Source: Liopterus haemorrhoidalis
Taxonomy: Eukaryota > Arthropoda > Insecta > Coleoptera > Dytiscidae
Length of the DNA: 64,000 nt
Direction of reading: 5' to 3'
NCBI GenBank assembly: GCA_963971575.1
Contig: OZ020623.1
Coordinates: forward strand, 12,030,980-12,094,979
Notes under the pieces: model-generated
Seen by the model: the letters and a program-made list of their open reading frames with translations, nothing else
Told to the model about the DNA's origin: nothing
Databases searched by the model: none
Program-made: the position numbers and the translations under genes
Part shown: positions 62,229-64,000 of the stretch, piece after piece
How the letters are laid out: every line of letters starts with the position of its first letter
How positions within the stretch are numbered: the stretch's first letter is position 1

Positions 62229-63522
62229 TACAAGGTGTCTCAAAAGAAATTTTATATTTATTTAGCTTACTGCGTGAACGCAACGTATCCGAGGGGCGCG
62301 GGGGTTATGTCAATCGGTAGCCTGGCTCTCGGGAATTCAGTCGCTATGGAGCGTTTCTCGGGAGCAGACCGCGCGTTATGCGTGCGAGAGTTTTACAAAA
62401 ACGGTGATTCGGCGACTGTAGCGCGTAGAAAATTCTGCAGTATTCGAGGTTTTCGCCACTTAAATGATGCGCCAAGCATTCCTCTCATTCGACATTGGGT
62501 TAAAAAGTTTGAAGAGACTGGTACAACGCTGGATAAATCAAAATCCGGGCGACCTAGGTCATCAAGAACGGTAGAAAACGTGGAGAATGTTAATCAGTCT
62601 GTTCGTGACGACCCAAACCTTTCAATTCGGAAGCGCGCAAGTGCTTTAAATGTGCATAGATCATCATTACATCGCATTATGCACAAAGACCTAAAGCTGC
62701 ACCACTACAAAATTCAATTGGTGCAAGAATTAAAGCCCCAAGATGCCAGTCAGAGGCTTAATTTCGTAAATCAGGCGATTGAGCGATTTTCAACGTTTAC
62801 CAACATTTTGTTTTCGGATGAAGCTCATTTTCATCTTAATGGCCACGTAAATAAGCAGAACTGCCGCTACTGGAGTGCAACGAATCCGAAACGCAAACAT
62901 CAGAAACCCCTACATTCGTCTAAAGTGACCGTATGGGCTGCGATGTCGGCGCGAGGAATTATCGGCCCTTACTTTTTTGAAGACGAAAGGGGGCGTGCAG
63001 TTACAGTGAATTCAGAGCGTTATGTGGAGATGTTAGACAACTTCTTGGTACCTGAACTGCAAAACTTTCCTGGCTATAACCTAAGAACATGGTTCCAACA
63101 GGACGGAGCAACTTCACACACGTCCAATATGTCTCTGCCACGTGTTCGTGAAATTTTCTCAGGCAAATTGATCTCCCGGAGAGGTGACATAAATTGGCCT
63201 CCACGCAGTCCAGATTTAACCCCTATGGACTTTTTCCTATGGGGTTATCTTAAATCTAAAGTTTACGCCAATAAACCGACTTCACTGGCGCATTTGAAAG
63301 AAAATATCCGTCACGAAATGGCAGCCATCCCTGAGTCCACCTGCCGAGACGTCATAAGTAATTTTACTGTTCGATTAAATGAGTCCCGAGAACGCGATTA
63401 TTTTTAAGAAATTAATCCCCAAAAAGTGTATTTTAATAATTAATAGACACTTTTTCTATATACGGCTTATTTTTTTTTTAATCGATCCACTAAATATAAA
63501 ATTTCATTTGAGACACCTTGTA
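62229..63522 (+). mobile_element. Full-length DD41D mariner (rosa-like)
   Basis: Inverted repeats beginning TACAAGGTGTCTCAAA(A/T)GAA and continuing ATTTTATATTTA (about 30 bp, one mismatch) lie at both ends, with TA on either side (62227-62228, 63523-63524). At 1294 bp it contains one uninterrupted transposase gene. No internal insertion. Confidence 0.95.
62346..63407 (+). CDS. Mariner-type transposase, DD41D, apparently intact
   Basis: 353 residues from the ATG at 62346 (MERFSGADRALCV) to TAA 63405-63407.  An ATG at 62307 is possible; the ATG at 62211 lies outside the terminal repeat and is not the start. There is an N-terminal helix-turn-helix domain (DUF4817-like start), HWVKKFEETG, a GRPR linker (about residue 68), then catalytic Asp158 in LFSDEAHFHLNG, Asp253 in WFQQDGATSHT and Asp295 in SPDLTPMDFFLWGY. 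The last two are 41 residues apart, so DD41D as in the rosa and related families. WPPRSPDLTP is the family signature. No stop or frameshift. Cut-and-paste transposition at TA sites is expected. Confidence 0.9.
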   Translation: MERFSGADRALCVREFYKNGDSATVARRKFCSIRGFRHLNDAPSIPLIRHWVKKFEETGTTLDKSKSGRPRSSRTVENVENVNQSVRDDPNLSIRKRASALNVHRSSLHRIMHKDLKLHHYKIQLVQELKPQDASQRLNFVNQAIERFSTFTNILFSDEAHFHLNGHVNKQNCRYWSATNPKRKHQKPLHSSKVTVWAAMSARGIIGPYFFEDERGRAVTVNSERYVEMLDNFLVPELQNFPGYNLRTWFQQDGATSHTSNMSLPRVREIFSGKLISRRGDINWPPRSPDLTPMDFFLWGYLKSKVYANKPTSLAHLKENIRHEMAAIPESTCRDVISNFTVRLNESRERDYF

Positions 63523-63657
63523 TATCGACCCATCCTACGAAGATCGTCGTAAATCAATATTTTAATTTTTTGACTTAAGTAAATTAAATATTAAAATACA
63601 CGATATTCTTTATGTAAAAAAAAAAATATTTATTTCATAAAACTGTAAGTTATGGTA

Positions 63658-64000
63658 GAGTATTTCCAAAATGAAATGGCTACTCTTGTTGAGAATCTCA
63701 ACAATACGGTAATGGGTTTATGGCGGTAATCCTAAGACTCGTTGCTGTAAACAGAATATAAGAGGTATCAACGGAATTTAAAATTTAAACTGAATAGATA
63801 TAACACTAGTTCAACTAAAGTTTCTTAAAAACCGTTAAGGATATTTTCCAAATTTATAATCCTATTGTTTTTAAATTTTAGGGGTTGTTATACTTGTTTG
63901 TTAGTTAATTTTCAACGTTCATAGCGTGCATACATAACAACATGGCTCTTTGGCGACCATTTGATTTTGAAGAAATTCCTAATTTCTGTAGTGAAAAAGT
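63658..64000 (+). mobile_element. DDE_3-like TIR element, second copy (runs off the edge)
   Basis: It starts GAGTATTTCCAAAATGAAAT after TA and follows the 48881-50334 element (inverse) closely, including CTAAGACTCGTTGCTGTAAA and GGGGTTGTTATACTTGTTTG. It is truncated by the window. Confidence 0.85.
63942..64000 (+). CDS. Start of a DDE_3-type transposase gene, partial
   Basis: The ATG at 63942 opens MALWRPFDFEEIPNFCSEK, cut by the window end. It matches the start of 50057-49500 (minus) with two substitutions in 19 residues. Conservation of the start in both copies supports it as the true initiation codon. Confidence 0.7.
   Translation, partial: MALWRPFDFEEIPNFCSEK

Noticed and set aside
62211..62345. 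Upstream ATG giving a 398-residue transposase
   Set aside because: The first ATG lies outside the left terminal repeat and the first residues are encoded by the repeat itself; the family-like start is at 62346.

Overview
The window looks like AT-rich insect (arthropod) nuclear DNA. It has no bacterial-style operons and no long host gene. It carries the usual insect complement of mariner, pogo/Tigger, hAT, PIF/Harbinger and non-LTR relics, plus Helentron-type non-autonomous elements (HINEs, DINE-1-like) with the (GTCT)n block typical of that class. The order of insect cannot be fixed from what I can see.

Layout. 1-8 kb: a hAT remnant split by a Harbinger-type MITE, two THAP-like first exons, a SWIM-type fragment, a tRNA-derived SINE and a reverse-transcriptase scrap. 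8-11 kb: two mariner relics, one split by a pogo/Tigger element. 11-19 kb: short hAT and TA-type MITEs and scattered HINE ends. 19-21.6 kb: a three-level nest (HINE inside an orphan-gene TIR element inside a mariner). 23-28.2 kb: a mariner tail, a 16-bp repeat array split by insertions, several TIR elements and a mariner with only two stops. 30-35.3 kb: a SWIM fragment, a deleted two-gene Harbinger, a small two-exon gene and a hAT. 36.8-50.3 kb: HINEs, a ZMYM1-like hAT inside another hAT-like repeat, THAP-bearing elements with nested insertions, an RTE tail and a DDE_3-like element. 50-64 kb: more MITEs, retroelement tails, one likely host exon (58322-58468, minus strand), a jockey/R1-type RNase H split by a HINE, and a full-length DD41D mariner with an open transposase (62229-63522). 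A second copy of the DDE_3-like element runs off the right edge.

The only host coding sequence I can argue for is the serine-rich exon near 58.4 kb. It has good splice sites and much higher GC than its surroundings, so much of the window may be intron of a minus-strand gene. Everything else that codes is mobile DNA, mostly decayed. Many insertions can be read precisely because an empty homologous site, a restored reading frame or a perfect target-site duplication (TSD) is present.

The most unusual items are: (1) HINEs that carry a tRNA-like block at one fixed internal position, with different central sequence in different copies; (2) TIR families whose copies carry a THAP-like first exon and, in one copy each, a SWIM-type fragment; (3) an orphan arthropod gene family found here inside about 85-bp TIRs, which suggests that the family is itself a transposon.
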